Below are positions 19,035-30,144 of a DNA stretch of 64,000 bases, piece by piece. The notes beneath the pieces are model-generated. The model searched no databases and was not told the origin of the DNA. It saw nothing but the letters and a program-made list of their open reading frames with translations. The DNA is taken from contig NZ_CP154874.1 in NCBI RefSeq assembly GCF_041729615.1, forward strand, positions 563,001-627,000. Reading direction: 5' to 3'. Source of the stretch: Pseudomonas alcaligenes. GTDB taxonomy: Bacteria > Pseudomonadota > Gammaproteobacteria > Pseudomonadales > Pseudomonadaceae. Every line of letters starts with the position of its first letter. Within the stretch, counting starts at the first letter, position 1. Made by a program: the position numbers and the translations under genes.

Positions 19035-19459
19035 TGCGCCTCCTCAAGGCCGAGCAGCGGTTCGGCCAGTTCGCGAACCCGCTTCGGCAGTGGCAGCGAC
19101 TGCCGCAGGTGCGTGTCGATATGCACGCCGACCAGGGTGGAGACAGCGGCGAGTTGGCCATCAGGCTCGCGGCGCATCTCGTGGCGGAAGCGGATCGACT
19201 TGCCGCCCACCGCCAATACGCGGGTGTGCACGCTCAGGAGATCGCCGGCCAGCAGCTCGCTGCTGTACTGGATATGCTGATCCGCGGCGACCATGCCGCG
19301 GCCGCTGTCGCGCAGGGCCGCCGGTGTCAGCCCCAGCTGGGCGAACAGGGCCCAGGTGGCCTCGTCGAACTTGCCCGTGTACCAAATGACGTTCATGTGC
19401 CCCATGTGATCGCAATGCCAGGGGTAAACCACGCCGCGATAGGTCAGCAGTGCTTCCAC
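19031..19459 (-). CDS. Hotdog-fold acyl-CoA thioesterase (4HBT family)
   Basis: This 142-aa single hotdog domain has the catalytic-site pattern HCDHMGHMNVIWYTGKFDEA, where the Asp/His-Asn arrangement matches YbgC/FcbC-type thioesterases. It hydrolyses acyl-CoA in the cytosol; chain-length preference cannot be read. The start is GTG 19459, supported by AGGAG 8 nt upstream. It is coupled to the following hydrolase gene and lies downstream of the large regulator on the same strand, 86 bp away. Confidence 0.87.
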   Translation of the reverse strand: MEALLTYRGVVYPWHCDHMGHMNVIWYTGKFDEATWALFAQLGLTPAALRDSGRGMVAADQHIQYSSELLAGDLLSVHTRVLAVGGKSIRFRHEMRREPDGQLAAVSTLVGVHIDTHLRQSLPLPKRVRELAEPLLGLEEAQ

Positions 19460-19545
19460 TCGAATGCTCCTCAGTGCCCTGCCCGCCGGCGGCGGGCCTT
19501 GCGCTCAGTGTGAAACGCCGCCGACTGCGCGTCGTCAGCAAAGAG

Positions 19546-22338
19546 TCAGTTTTCGGTCAGAGCCAGGGCCTCGCGCAGCAGGGGCGCCGTGGCGCAGGGT
19601 GGCAAGGTGCGACAGAGTACGCGCAAGGCCTCGCGATCGGCTGGCAGGGCTTGCGGCAGGCGGCACAGGACCAGCAGCAGCCGCAGTTCGCTGCCGGGCG
19701 CCTGCTGGGCCCGTGCCTGTCCCAGGGCCTGGCGCAAGGCGTCCTGCGCGGCCCGCGGAGCGCCACGGGCGAGCTCAAGCCGAGCGCGCAACAGGCCGAG
19801 CTCCGGCAGCCTCGCCCGTTCGTCCAGGCGCACGGCCAGGGCCTCCGCCTCGGCCACCAGTGCCGTGGCCCCCTGCCAGTCGGCACCGGCGAGCAGGGCC
19901 TCGGCAGCGAAACCGAGCACCTGAACGTGCCCGGCGAGCATGCCCAGGCGTTGCAGAATGGCGCCGCCCTCACGGATGCGCGCATGGCCGCCGTGTGCGT
20001 CGCCAGCCTGCGCCATGGCCCAGCCCGAGAGGATGCGCGCCGCTCCGTCGGCCTGCGCCAGTCCGTGTCGGGCGTACAGCCGTGCCAGCCTGGCGGCGTG
20101 CACCTGCACGCCCTCGCGGCGGTCAAGCAACAGATCGAACATGCCGGCACAGCGGGTCGCCACCACCAGCGATAGCGGCTGCCCCAGCGCGCGGGCTCTG
20201 GCCAGGGCGGCCGCGCAGCAAGTCTCGGCCTGCGCGAACAAGCCCAGCGGCAGCAGGTGCAGGGCCAGATGAGCGTGCATGGTCACCTGCGGGTCGATGA
20301 AAAAGCGCTGGCTCGGCAGGCGCTCGCCGAGCCTCTCGCACAACTCGATGCCACGCTCCAGCAGCTGCCGACCGCGCTGGTGCTCGCCCAGCACCGCGCA
20401 CAGCATGCCAGCCAGATTGCACGCCGCGATCTCCAGCGCCGGATCGTCCAGTTGCTGCGCCAGCCGCGCCACCCGCTCGACCAATGCACGGGCGAGAAAA
20501 TATTCGCCACGGCCATAGCGCATCTGCGCCAGCCCGACCAGGCCCCAGCCAAGCTCGGCGGAGTCGGCCAGATCCGTGGCCAGCTCCTGGGCCCGCTGGT
20601 AGAACTCGCTGGCCTCGGCCGAGGCCATGCCATGCAGCCGGGCACTGGCGACGCCCCCCTTGAGCAGCAGATCCAGTTCCAGCTCGGCATCGCCAGCTTC
20701 AAGGCTCTCCAGCAGCGCCAGGCCATGACGCACGAACTGCAGGGCCTGCTGCGCGGCGAAGCGCTGCAGCGCCACGGCGGCAGCGCTCGCCAGCTGACGC
20801 AGCGCAGCCGGCAGGTCCTGCCCCTGTTCGAAATGCTCGGCCAGCTCGGCGGCCGGCACCGCCCCGCCACGCAGCAGCGCGGCCGCCACGGCACGGTGCA
20901 GGCTCACCCGCCGCATGCCAGCCAGGCGCTGATAGAACATCTGCCGATAGAGCGCGTGGCGGAAGGCGAAGCAACTTTCCAGCCCACCAGAGGCCAGAGC
21001 CACGGCGTCCTGCTCGACCAGCCAGGCCTGTCCCGTCGTCAGCGCCTGGCATGCCGCCTGGATCTGCGCCGGGTCGCGCCCCAGCACCTGCGCCAGGACA
21101 GCCACGGCAAACTCGCCGCCGCACACGCTGGCCACCTCCAGCAGTTCGAGCTGCTCAGCGGACAGGCGCCCGGCCTGACGCCGCAGCACCGCTTCCAGGC
21201 TTTCGGGCACCCGCCAGGCAGATTGCTGCGGCGCAGCGGCCAGCTCACTGGCCAGGCTCTCGACGAACAGCGGCAGGCCCCCGCTGCGCCGATGCAGCAG
21301 GCCCGGCAGATCGCCGCATGCCGCCAGCGCGGGGTGATGGCGGGCCAGATAGTCGCCGAGCTGCGCCTGGGAAAAAGGCTGCAGGGCGACCTCCTCGCTC
21401 AGGCCGCGCAGGTTGAGCTCGTGGCGCAGCCCATCGAGAGGATGCCCGCTGCCCGCCAGCTCGGCCGGACGCAGGCTGCACAGCAGCATGAGCTGGCGCA
21501 GGCCACGGCGCCGCGCCAGGTAGTCGAGCAGGCGCACGCTGGCCGAGTCGCACCAGTGCAGGTCCTCCAGCACCAGCAACAGCGGGCGTTGGCGACAATA
21601 GCGGGCAAGCAGCTCGCCCATTTCGCGCAGCATGCGCTCGGGGCTGGCACCGGCGCAGTCGCGGCGCAACGCTTCGGCCTCTCCCGCGGCACACAGCCAG
21701 GGCAGCTGCAGCAGCCACATGGGCGCCACCGTGCGTAGCAGGGCTGGCACCTGCTCGTCGCGTCGGCACAGCTCGCCCAGCAGCTCCAGCCAGGGCAGGT
21801 AGGGCTCGCCACTGCCGAACGGCTCGCTGCACTGCCCCTGTACCTGCAGCCCCTCGACACACTCGGCGGCGAAAGTCTCGATCAGCCGAGTCTTGCCGAT
21901 GCCCGCCTCGCCCGTGATCCAGACCAGCCGCCGGCTCTCCGTGTAACCGCGCCAGGCCTGGCGCAGGCACTGCAATGCGGACTCGCGGGCGATCAGCGGC
22001 GACTCCGGCGGATTCGCCCCGGCCAGGCCGATGAAGCGGTAACCCAGACGCGCGGCGGTCTCGATGAAACTCGGCTGGCGCGGATCATCGCCCAGTGCCT
22101 GGCGCAGCGCACTGATGCAGCCCTTGAGCGCCGACTCGCTGACATGCCGATGGCCCCACACCGCATCCAGCAGCGCATCCTTGCTCAGCAACCGCCCCGG
22201 CTGGCGGGCCAGCGCGCAGAGCAGCGCCAGAGCCCTCGGCTGCAGGGGCACGGGCCGGCCGTCGCGGCTCAGGCGCGCGTCTGCCTCGTCCAGCTCGAAG
22301 CCGGCAAAGCGCAAGGTCAGAGGCTTGTCCGCGGACAT
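19546..22338 (-). CDS. wHTH-STAND ATPase-TPR transcriptional regulator, 930 aa
   Basis: Domains in order are: an OmpR/CadC-type winged helix (residues 1-105, RALALLCALARQPGRLLSKDALLDAVWG), a STAND/AAA ATPase with Walker A TGEAGIGKTRL near residue 145 and Walker B LLLVLEDLHWCDS, and about 450 residues of helical TPR-like repeats (for example LGWGLVGLAQMRYGRGEYFLA). There is no receiver or membrane segment. This is the layout of large signal-integrating regulators related to MalT and AfsR, in which nucleotide state and TPR ligands control DNA binding. The ligand and target are unknown; the adjacent thioesterase-hydrolase pair is a candidate target. Confidence 0.85.
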   Translation of the reverse strand: MSADKPLTLRFAGFELDEADARLSRDGRPVPLQPRALALLCALARQPGRLLSKDALLDAVWGHRHVSESALKGCISALRQALGDDPRQPSFIETAARLGYRFIGLAGANPPESPLIARESALQCLRQAWRGYTESRRLVWITGEAGIGKTRLIETFAAECVEGLQVQGQCSEPFGSGEPYLPWLELLGELCRRDEQVPALLRTVAPMWLLQLPWLCAAGEAEALRRDCAGASPERMLREMGELLARYCRQRPLLLVLEDLHWCDSASVRLLDYLARRRGLRQLMLLCSLRPAELAGSGHPLDGLRHELNLRGLSEEVALQPFSQAQLGDYLARHHPALAACGDLPGLLHRRSGGLPLFVESLASELAAAPQQSAWRVPESLEAVLRRQAGRLSAEQLELLEVASVCGGEFAVAVLAQVLGRDPAQIQAACQALTTGQAWLVEQDAVALASGGLESCFAFRHALYRQMFYQRLAGMRRVSLHRAVAAALLRGGAVPAAELAEHFEQGQDLPAALRQLASAAAVALQRFAAQQALQFVRHGLALLESLEAGDAELELDLLLKGGVASARLHGMASAEASEFYQRAQELATDLADSAELGWGLVGLAQMRYGRGEYFLARALVERVARLAQQLDDPALEIAACNLAGMLCAVLGEHQRGRQLLERGIELCERLGERLPSQRFFIDPQVTMHAHLALHLLPLGLFAQAETCCAAALARARALGQPLSLVVATRCAGMFDLLLDRREGVQVHAARLARLYARHGLAQADGAARILSGWAMAQAGDAHGGHARIREGGAILQRLGMLAGHVQVLGFAAEALLAGADWQGATALVAEAEALAVRLDERARLPELGLLRARLELARGAPRAAQDALRQALGQARAQQAPGSELRLLLVLCRLPQALPADREALRVLCRTLPPCATAPLLREALALTEN

Positions 22339-22404
22339 GATTCCACTCGGTTCTGTCGACCCGGAAAATACTGTTGGCGCCCTGGCGGGCTGTCAACGCG
22401 ACAT

Positions 22405-22430
22405 AAAAAAGCCCCGCATAAGCGGGGCTT
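22405..22430 (-). terminator. Intrinsic terminator after deaD
   Basis: A 9-bp stem (AAGCCCCGC with GCGGGGCTT) and TTTTTT on the minus strand lie 19 nt beyond the helicase stop codon. Confidence 0.92.
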
Positions 22431-22449
22431 CTTACTCGCGCGGACGCTA

Positions 22450-24147
<1,698 letters not shown>

Positions 24148-24358
24148 GGGTCTGCCTCTAAGTGCATCCGCAAAGACCCAGGAACAAAGGCTGCGCGCGC
24201 CGTGAAGGACCTTTTGGGTCACCCTGGCAGCCGATCGACGGGTGTTTGCGAAAACGCGATGGATGAAACGTCAAGGGTAGTTCGCCAGGGCGAACCAGCA
24301 GCGAAGCACAGCTTCGTGGAGTATTGACGAGGCCAGTTTTGGCCGGGCGCGAATCATA
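24148..24358 (-). promoter_or_regulatory. deaD promoter and long 5' leader
   Basis: TATGAT on the minus strand (24353-24358) is a good -10, although no clear -35 is seen; transcription would start near 24345. The leader to 24148 holds a CGAAGC/GCTTCG hairpin (24302-24316) and no open frame I would support. Long leaders are known for cold-shock helicase genes. The remainder of the gap (24359-24494) shows nothing definite. Confidence 0.5.
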
Positions 24359-24494
24359 CAGGAAAAGTCTTCCCGTTGGGCAGGTTTTTGCATATGGCGG
24401 CCGAACGGTAGAACGAAGGCCGCCCCTCGCCCGGGGAGAAACGGGCGCGGCACTGCGCACGGAGAGTGGCGCGAATGAGCTCCGGGCCGGCCGC

Positions 24495-25250
24495 TCAGCT
24501 GGCCGGGCGCAGCACGTCCAGCAGCGGCTGCAGCGAGTAGCCCAGGCGCGGCGCCAGGGCCTCGGCGCGCGCGGTCACGGCAGCCAGGTCGAGCTGCTGG
24601 TCAAGGTCGGCCGGCACCAGCAGGATGACGTTGCCCTCCTTCACCGGAATCTCCCAGTAATGGCGGTGGAACAGGCCGCGCAGCAGGGCGGCACCGAGCG
24701 GCTTGCCCTCGTCGTTGCCCCACTGGTTGATCACCAGCCAGCCGCCGGGGCTGAGGCGCTTCTGGCAGTTCTCCAGGAATTTCCAGGCCAGGTGCCCGGG
24801 CGCGGGACCGGTATCGGTGTAGAGGTCGACGAACAGCAGGTCGGTGGGCTCGGCGCTGTCCAGCAGCTCCAGGGCGTCGCCGACGCGTACGTAGAGGCGC
24901 GGATCATCGGCCAGCCCCAGATACTGCATGGCCAGGCGCGGCACGTCCGGACGCAGCTCGATGGCCTCCACGTCCTCCAGGTCGAGGAACTTCAGGCAGG
25001 CCTGGGTCAGGGTGCCACCGCCGAGGCCGAGGAACAGGGCGTTCTCCGGCGCCTCGTGGCACAGCGCGCCGAGCAGCATGGCGCGGGTGTAGTCGTACTC
25101 CAGCCAGGCCGGGTCGCGGGTATAGGTGCAGCTCTGTTCGATGGCCTCGCCGAACTCGAGGAAGCGGTAGTCGCCGACCTCCAGCACGCGGATCACGCCC
25201 CAGGCGTCGCGCACCTCCTCCAGGAGGACTTCCTCGTGTTGCAGATTCAT
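24495..25250 (-). CDS. Spermidine synthase-like SAM-fold protein
   Basis: This 251-aa class I Rossmann methyltransferase-fold protein is related to polyamine synthases (SpeE). GLGGGTLTQACLKFL near residue 93 is the cofactor loop, followed by VEAIELRP and VGDALELLDS, and LLFVDLYTDTG replaces the GGD(D) aminopropyl-transfer segment. The N-terminal beta domain of SpeE is short or lacking, so it may be a methyltransferase or an orphan relative rather than a true spermidine synthase. It is coupled to the AraC regulator upstream by an ATGA overlap. Confidence 0.78.
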   Translation of the reverse strand: MNLQHEEVLLEEVRDAWGVIRVLEVGDYRFLEFGEAIEQSCTYTRDPAWLEYDYTRAMLLGALCHEAPENALFLGLGGGTLTQACLKFLDLEDVEAIELRPDVPRLAMQYLGLADDPRLYVRVGDALELLDSAEPTDLLFVDLYTDTGPAPGHLAWKFLENCQKRLSPGGWLVINQWGNDEGKPLGAALLRGLFHRHYWEIPVKEGNVILLVPADLDQQLDLAAVTARAEALAPRLGYSLQPLLDVLRPAS

Positions 25251-26215
25251 CCTTCAACCCCCTGGCGGTACTGCCCCGGCGTCAGCCCGCTCCAGCGGCG
25301 GAAGGCCTTGGCGAAGGCGCTCTCGTCGGAGAAGCCGAGCCGCTCGGCCACTTCGGCCAGGCGCGGCTCCTCGCGCAGCAGCTGCTCGGCCATGCGATGC
25401 AGCACCTGCTCGCGCAGCAGCTTGAAGCTGGTGCCCTCCTCGGCCAGCTTGCGGTTCAGATGGCGGCCGCTCAGCTCCAGCTGTTCGGCGATGCGTTCCT
25501 TGCCCCAGCGTGGCTGGGTCCGCAGCAGCTGCTGCACGCGCACCGCCAGGCTGTGGCTGCCGAGGCGCTCAAGCTGGGCGTCGGCCAGGGCGCGCAAGTG
25601 CTCGCGCATCGGCGCATTGGCCTGGATCAGCGGTACCTGCAGGTCCTCGGCGGCGAAGCGCAGGGCGTACTCGGCGGCGGCGAAACGCAGCGGGCAGACC
25701 AGCAGCTCGACGTAGCGCGCCTCGGCCTCGCGCGCGGCATGGGCGAAGTGCAGCTCACGCGGGCCGACGCGCTCGCCGGTGATCCAGCGGGTCATGTGCA
25801 CCAGGCTGGCCAGCACCGCCTCGGCGCGCTCTTCGCGGCGTACCCTGTACAGCGGCCGATAGATCAGGCACACCCCGCCCGCCTCCGCCTGCAGGCTGAA
25901 CTCGCCGCCCTCGCCGACGATCGGGTAGTAGTCCAGCAGGGCCTCCAGGGCCTCGCCGACGGTCTCGCAGCTCATCAGCAGGGCACCGACCATGTCCAGG
26001 TGCCCCACCTGCAGGGCATTGCCCAGGCGCAGGCCGATCAGCGCATCGCCGGCGGCGGCGCAGAAGGCCTCCCACAGGGCGTCCTGGCGGGCCAGGGCGA
26101 TGCGCCCCTCGCCGCCCAGCGCGCGCAGCTCGGCGGGCAGCGGCAGGGCCAGGCGCTCGGCGGCCTGGAGGATGGCCTGGGTGTAGTGAACGGTGACGGA
26201 GGGCGTGCTGCTCAT
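25247..26215 (-). CDS. AraC-family regulator with N-terminal ligand-binding domain
   Basis: This 322-aa regulator has a ligand/oligomerisation domain of the Arabinose_bd type (residues about 20-205), followed by a C-terminal double HTH (WGKERIAEQLELSGRHLNRKLAEEGTSF and EPRLAEVAERLGFSDESAFAKAFRRWSGLTPGQYR). It resembles the OruR/ArgR-like AraC subgroup. It diverges from the flavin monooxygenase operon across 147 bp and probably regulates it; that is inference from position. It is co-transcribed with the SpeE-like gene. Confidence 0.88.
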   Translation of the reverse strand: MSSTPSVTVHYTQAILQAAERLALPLPAELRALGGEGRIALARQDALWEAFCAAAGDALIGLRLGNALQVGHLDMVGALLMSCETVGEALEALLDYYPIVGEGGEFSLQAEAGGVCLIYRPLYRVRREERAEAVLASLVHMTRWITGERVGPRELHFAHAAREAEARYVELLVCPLRFAAAEYALRFAAEDLQVPLIQANAPMREHLRALADAQLERLGSHSLAVRVQQLLRTQPRWGKERIAEQLELSGRHLNRKLAEEGTSFKLLREQVLHRMAEQLLREEPRLAEVAERLGFSDESAFAKAFRRWSGLTPGQYRQGVEG

Positions 26216-26362
26216 GGGGTCCCGAATTAACCGGAAAAGGTCCTGATTGAGCCGTTACGGCGTAGGGGCGACTGCCTATGCTGGGCTCGAATAACGAGGC
26301 TGAGCGTGACAGGTGCGCGTTGTACCACGCCTGAGCAGCGCAGCCCATAGAGAGAGCCTTGC

Positions 26363-27706
26363 ATGCATGCCATCATCGGAGCCGGTCCCATGGGGCTGGC
26401 CGCTGCCCGTCAGTTGCAGCGCCATGGTATCCCCTTCGTCGGCTTCGAGCTGCATTCGGACGTCGGCGGCCTGTGGGACATAAGCAACCCGCACAGCACC
26501 CTGTACGAATCGGCGCACCTGATCTCGTCCAAGGGCATGACCCAGTTCGACGAGTTCCCCATGGCGGACGAGGTACCGCCCTACCCGCACCATCGCCAGA
26601 TCGGCCAGTACTTTCGCGACTACGCCGAACGCTTCGGCCTGCGCCAGCACTACCAGTTCAGCACTCGCGTGCTGCGCGTCGAGCGGCAGGAGCAGGGCTG
26701 GCGCCTGCTCAGCGAGTGCGCCGGGCAGCAGCGCGAATGGCACTTCGATGGCGTGCTGATCGCCAACGGCACCCTGCACCAGCCCAACCAGCCGACCCTG
26801 CCCGGTACCTTCACCGGCGAGCTGCTGCACTCCAGCGCGTATAAAAACGCCGAGATCTTCGCTGGCAAGAGCGTGCTGGTAATCGGCTGCGGCAACTCGG
26901 CCTGCGACATCGCGGTGGATGCCGTGCACCGCGCGCAATCGGTCGACCTATCGGTGCGCCGCGGCTACCACTTCCTGCCCAAGTTCATTCTCGGCAAGCC
27001 CACCGACACCTTTGGCGGCGCGATCAAGCTGCCGCGCCGGCTCAAGCAGCTGATCGACGGCCTGCTGGTGCGCGCCCTGCTCGGCAAGCCCTCGCAGTAC
27101 GGCCTGCCCGATCCGGACTACCGCCTGTACGAGTCGCACCCGGTGATGAACTCGCTGGTGCTGCACCATATCGGCCATGGCGATATCCAGCCGCGTGGCG
27201 ACATTAAAGCGGTAGACGGCAGGCAGGTGACCTTTGCCAATGGCGAGCGTGGCGAATACGACCTGATCCTGCAGGCCACCGGATACAAACTGGATTACCC
27301 CTTCATCGACCGCGCCGAGCTGAACTGGCCGTCGGAGGCCGACGCCCCGCAGCTCTACCTCAACGTGTTCCACCCGCAGCACGACAACCTGTTCATGCTC
27401 GGCATGATCGAAGCCTCGGGCCTGGGCTGGCAGGGCCGCGCCGAGCAGGCCGAGCTGGTGGCCCTGGCGATCCGCCAGCAGCTGGATGGCCGTGAGTCGG
27501 CCAGGCGCCTGCGCCAGACCGCCGCGCAGCGCGCCGGCCAACGCCTGGACGGCGGCTACGCCTACCTCAAGTTGCCGCGCATGGCCTACTACGTGCACAA
27601 GAACAGCTACCGCGCGGCGATCAAGCGGCACATCGCCGAGCTGCGCCGCGACCTCGCCGCGCAGGTCGGCCCGGAGGCCGGCGCACCGCTGGCGCGGGAG
27701 GTGTGA
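26363..27706 (+). CDS. Flavin-containing monooxygenase
   Basis: This 447-aa class B flavoprotein monooxygenase has FAD-binding GAGPMG (residues 6-11), the FMO-type segment GELLHSSAYKNAEIF (about residues 152-166), NADPH-binding VIGCGNSACDIA (about 173) and ATGYKLDYPF near residue 309. It is soluble. FMOs oxygenate soft nucleophiles or ketones; the substrate is unknown. It is the first gene of a five-gene operon whose other members encode two transporters, an SDR and an amidohydrolase, so oxidation of an imported organic compound is likely. Confidence 0.9.
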   Translation: MHAIIGAGPMGLAAARQLQRHGIPFVGFELHSDVGGLWDISNPHSTLYESAHLISSKGMTQFDEFPMADEVPPYPHHRQIGQYFRDYAERFGLRQHYQFSTRVLRVERQEQGWRLLSECAGQQREWHFDGVLIANGTLHQPNQPTLPGTFTGELLHSSAYKNAEIFAGKSVLVIGCGNSACDIAVDAVHRAQSVDLSVRRGYHFLPKFILGKPTDTFGGAIKLPRRLKQLIDGLLVRALLGKPSQYGLPDPDYRLYESHPVMNSLVLHHIGHGDIQPRGDIKAVDGRQVTFANGERGEYDLILQATGYKLDYPFIDRAELNWPSEADAPQLYLNVFHPQHDNLFMLGMIEASGLGWQGRAEQAELVALAIRQQLDGRESARRLRQTAAQRAGQRLDGGYAYLKLPRMAYYVHKNSYRAAIKRHIAELRRDLAAQVGPEAGAPLAREV

Positions 27707-27707
27707 A

Positions 27708-28625
27708 ATGGATGCCGTACAGATCCAGTTCGACCCGTCCAGCCTGCTGCTGATCAACCTCATCCTGGCGCTGATGATGTTCGGCGTGTCCCTCGACCTG
27801 CGCGCCGAGGACTTCCGCCGCATCGTCCGCGAACCCAGGGCACCGATGATCGGCCTGCTCGCTCAGTTCCTCCTGCTGCCGGCCCTCACCTGCCTGGCCT
27901 GCTGGGTGCTACGCATCGACCCGCAACTGGCCCTGGGCATGCAGCTGGTGGCCGCCTGCCCGGGTGGCAGCTTCTCCAACATCATGACCTGGATGGCGCG
28001 CGGCAACGTCGCCGTGTCGGTGAGCATGACCGCCGTCTCCAGCCTCGCCGCCGGGGTACTGACACCACTCAACTTCGCGCTCTATTCCTGGCTCAACCCA
28101 TACACCCGGCCCCTGCTCACCGATATCGCCCTCGACCCGCTCGGCCTGCTGCTGATGGTGCTGCTGGTGCTCGGCCTGCCGCTGGTGCTGGGCATGTTCA
28201 TCGGCAGACGCTTCCCGCTGCTGACCCTCAAGGTGGAAAAGCCGCTGCGCATCTTCGCCCTGCTGGTGATGCTGGCCTTCGTCGGCCTGGCCTTCGGCCG
28301 TAACTGGCAGCAGTTCCTGCAGCACTTCCACCTGTTCTTCTGGCTGGTAGTGGCGCACAACGCCATGGCCCTGCTGATCGGCTACGGCAGCGCACGCCTG
28401 TCCCGGCTGCCCGAGGCCGACCGCCGCGCCATCACCCTGGAGGTCGGCATCCAGAACTCGGCGCTGGGCTTGGTGATCATCTTCACCTTCTTCCCGCAGG
28501 CCAGCGGCATGCTGCTGATCGCCGCCTTCTGGGGCTGCTGGCATCTGGTCTCCGGGCTGAGCCTGGCCTGGTTCTGGTCGCGTAGCGCGCCAGATGCCCT
28601 AGCTGCCCGGGAGGCCACGCCATGA
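27708..28625 (+). CDS. Bile acid:sodium symporter (SBF/BASS)-family transporter
   Basis: This 305-aa protein has about nine to ten hydrophobic segments and the family core ACPGGSFSNIMTWMARGNVAVSVSMTAVSS (near residues 86-115) with the crossover region VGIQNSALGLVI (about 247). BASS transporters import anionic organic compounds with sodium, including bile acids, pyruvate, pantoate and aromatic acids. The ATG is one base after the monooxygenase stop, so translation is coupled. In this setting it is probably the uptake system for the pathway substrate. Confidence 0.88.
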   Translation: MDAVQIQFDPSSLLLINLILALMMFGVSLDLRAEDFRRIVREPRAPMIGLLAQFLLLPALTCLACWVLRIDPQLALGMQLVAACPGGSFSNIMTWMARGNVAVSVSMTAVSSLAAGVLTPLNFALYSWLNPYTRPLLTDIALDPLGLLLMVLLVLGLPLVLGMFIGRRFPLLTLKVEKPLRIFALLVMLAFVGLAFGRNWQQFLQHFHLFFWLVVAHNAMALLIGYGSARLSRLPEADRRAITLEVGIQNSALGLVIIFTFFPQASGMLLIAAFWGCWHLVSGLSLAWFWSRSAPDALAAREATP

Positions 28626-29404
28626 GCACGGTGCTGATCACCGGCGCCGCCAGCGGCCTCGGCTGGGCGCTGGCCAAGGCCTGCCACGCCCGTGGCGATG
28701 ACCTGCTGCTCACCGATATCGACGCCGCCGGCCTGGCCGCGCGGGTCGCCGAACTGGGCAGCACGCGGGTGCAGGCGCTGGCCGGCGACATCACCGAGCC
28801 GGCCCTGCACGGCCAGCTGGTCGAGGCCTGCCGCACGGCCTTCGGCCGTCTGGATGTGCTGATCAACAACGCCGGCATCACCCACCGCTCGCCAACCCTA
28901 CGCACCGACCCCGGCGTGTTCCGCAAGGTCATGGCGGTGGACTACCACGCACCGCTGGAGCTGACCCTGGCCGCCGCCGGCCTGCTGCGCGAGAGCCGTG
29001 GCCAGGTCGCCGCCATCGGCTCGATGGCCGGCTGGATGCCGGTGCTCGGCCGCGCCGGCTACTGCGCGGCGAAGAGCGCGCTGGGCCAGGCCTTCGAAGT
29101 CCTGCGCGCAGAGCTCGCGCGGGACGGCATCGGCCTGCTGATGGTCTACCCGAGCTTCCTCGACACTCCCATCGACCGCAACGCCCTGGGCGCCGACGGC
29201 AAGCCGGCCGGCCACGCGCGCTCGACCATAGGCCGGATTCGCGACGCCGACTGGATGGCCGGGGAAATCCTCAAGGGCCTGGAGCAGCGCCGCGAGCGTC
29301 TGTTCCCCGACCGCGGCAGCTGGCTGGCCAGCCTGCTCTGGCGCCTGGCGCCGGCGCTCTATTACCGGCAGATGAGCCGGCGCTTCGCCGCGGAGATGGG
29401 CTGA
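28622..29404 (+). CDS. Short-chain dehydrogenase/reductase
   Basis: This 260-aa classical SDR has the cofactor loop TGAASGLG (residues 7-14), NNAG (about 82), a catalytic Ser in AIGSMAGW, and the Tyr-x-x-x-Lys pair in GYCAAKSA. An acidic residue after beta-2 (LLTDIDA) points to NAD(H) preference. The hydrophobic C-terminal part (SWLASLLWRLAPALYYRQMSRRF) is like that of membrane-associated SDRs acting on lipophilic alcohols. It is coupled to both neighbours (ATGA overlap upstream, 1-nt overlap downstream). Confidence 0.9.
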   Translation: MSTVLITGAASGLGWALAKACHARGDDLLLTDIDAAGLAARVAELGSTRVQALAGDITEPALHGQLVEACRTAFGRLDVLINNAGITHRSPTLRTDPGVFRKVMAVDYHAPLELTLAAAGLLRESRGQVAAIGSMAGWMPVLGRAGYCAAKSALGQAFEVLRAELARDGIGLLMVYPSFLDTPIDRNALGADGKPAGHARSTIGRIRDADWMAGEILKGLEQRRERLFPDRGSWLASLLWRLAPALYYRQMSRRFAAEMG

Positions 29405-30144
29405 TGGCCTTCGCTCCCTACGCCCTCGGCGCCTTCATCCTGCTGGCCTACACCCTGGAGGCCATCACCGGTTTCGGCAGCATCGTCATCGCCCTGTCGC
29501 TCGGCGCCCTGCTGCTGCCCATCGACCAGCTGCTGCCGGTGCTGGTGCCACTGAACATCGGCATGACCGGCTACCTGGTCAGCCGCCACTGGCGCCTGAT
29601 CGACCGCCGCCTGCTGCTCGGCACCATCCTGCCCGGCATGCTCGCCGGCACCCTGCTCGGCTACTGGCTGCTGCCGCACCTGGACACCCAGGTGCTCAAG
29701 GCCGGCTTTGGCGCGCTGATCCTGTGGTTCGCCGGGCGCGAGCTGTGGCGCCTGCGCCATGCCCAGGCGCTGCCGGTGCGCCCGGCCTGGCTGACGCGCC
29801 TGATCACCCTAGGCGCCGGCCTCAGCCACGGCCTGTTCGCCTCGGGCGGGCCGCTGCTGGTCTACGGCCTGGCCGGCACGGCGCTGGACAAGGCACGCCT
29901 GCGCGCCACCCTGGTCAGCGTCTGGTTCAGCCTCAATAGCCTGCTGACCGTCGCCTTCCTGCTCGACGGCCGCCTGCTGCCGGCCCTGCCGCAGGTGGCG
30001 AGCTACGCGCCGCTGCTGCTGCTCGGCGTGTGGCTGGGCGAGCGCCTGCACCGGCGCTTCGACGAGCGTCACTTCCGCATCGCCATCTACTGCCTGCTGC
30101 TGCTCACCGGCACCCTGCTGCTGGCTCCCTGGAGACTCCTATGA
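29404..30144 (+). CDS. TauE/SafE (TSUP)-family permease
   Basis: This 246-aa protein has about eight hydrophobic segments and the two family signature regions LEAITGFGSIVIALSLGALLLP (N-terminal) and GAGLSHGLFASGGPLLVYGLAG (middle). TSUP proteins export or import sulfite, sulfoacetate and small organic anions. Its presence in a monooxygenase operon suggests export of a sulfur- or carboxylate-containing product, or uptake; direction cannot be judged. It overlaps the SDR stop by 1 nt and the amidohydrolase start by 4 nt. Confidence 0.87.
   Translation: MAFAPYALGAFILLAYTLEAITGFGSIVIALSLGALLLPIDQLLPVLVPLNIGMTGYLVSRHWRLIDRRLLLGTILPGMLAGTLLGYWLLPHLDTQVLKAGFGALILWFAGRELWRLRHAQALPVRPAWLTRLITLGAGLSHGLFASGGPLLVYGLAGTALDKARLRATLVSVWFSLNSLLTVAFLLDGRLLPALPQVASYAPLLLLGVWLGERLHRRFDERHFRIAIYCLLLLTGTLLLAPWRLL

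Noticed and set aside
18147..19459. Toxin-antitoxin or polyketide-like pair
   Set aside because: Both proteins have clear hydrolase and thioesterase motifs and are of ordinary size.
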